64,000 nt of DNA from Burhinus oedicnemus. Lineage: Eukaryota > Chordata > Aves > Charadriiformes > Burhinidae. Shown here piece by piece: positions 63,961 to 64,000 of this stretch. The translations under genes and the position numbers were made by a program. Where the stretch lies: contig VFFE01007255.1 of NCBI GenBank assembly GCA_008921705.1, positions 2,877,422 to 2,941,421 of the forward strand, in the 5' to 3' direction. The notes under the pieces were generated by a model, which saw only the letters and a list, made by a program, of their open reading frames with translations, ran no database searches and had not been told where the DNA came from. Every line of letters starts with the position of its first letter. Positions within the stretch are counted from its first letter, which is position 1.

Positions 63961-64000
63961 ATGCTGAGCGCCGACAGGATGGAGGAGTTTCAGAGCGAGG
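63961..64000 (+). CDS. CDR2L: CDR2L, N-terminal 13 codons (truncated by window edge)
   Basis: CDR2L is a cytoplasmic coiled-coil protein related to CDR2, the Yo antigen of paraneoplastic cerebellar degeneration. The frame reads MLSADRMEEFQSE and runs off the right edge. The human protein, as recalled, starts with six residues followed by MEDF, so the second Met falls at the same position (7). An in-frame TAA at 63958-63960 directly precedes the ATG, which fixes the start. Map order after HID1 and the divergent orientation also fit. The coiled-coil body lies outside the window. Confidence 0.8.
   Translation, partial: MLSADRMEEFQSE

Noticed and set aside
1..64000. CRISPR arrays, phage or prokaryotic operons, tRNA or rRNA genes, endogenous retroviruses
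   Set aside because: None seen on either strand; the gene content is a standard vertebrate conserved neighbourhood.

Overview
The window is a piece of a vertebrate nuclear genome, almost certainly a bird. It carries intron-rich genes, chicken-repeat-1 (CR1) LINE tails as its only recognisable interspersed repeats, and short introns. The gene order is USH1G(-), OTOP2(+), OTOP3(+), HID1(-), CDR2L(+), which I recall as the order at human 17q25.1. Species cannot be told from the sequence. No prokaryotic, viral, CRISPR or defence-type system is present, and I found no wholly new gene system.

Layout: 1-1021 holds the first coding exon of USH1G (minus strand, rest off the left edge). OTOP2 runs 4859-10057 in six coding exons. 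An 8.4 kb interval with one CR1 tail separates it from OTOP3, which runs 18418-24066 in six coding exons. OTOP3 and HID1 are tail to tail across 24067-29145. HID1 fills 29146-60141 on the minus strand in 19 coding exons; I rebuilt all of them, and their lengths and phases sum to an unbroken 796-codon frame. A GC-rich divergent interval (60142-63960) with several CR1 fragments leads to the start codon of CDR2L at 63961, cut off by the right edge.

Function: OTOP2 and OTOP3 are tandem otopetrin proton channels with nearly the same exon architecture. USH1G is the SANS scaffold of hair-cell stereocilia, HID1 a Golgi/secretory-granule sorting factor and CDR2L a coiled-coil cytoplasmic protein. The genes share a conserved neighbourhood, not a pathway.

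Points most worth a second look: an exact 1,146-bp duplication on either side of a 974-N gap inside HID1 intron 3 (an assembly artefact by all signs); a non-canonical GC-AG intron in OTOP3; a long Glu-rich cytosolic linker in OTOP3; an out-of-frame ATG 7 nt before the OTOP3 start; and a tandem repeat of YY1-like and decoy splice-donor motifs next to the HID1 exon 1 donor.
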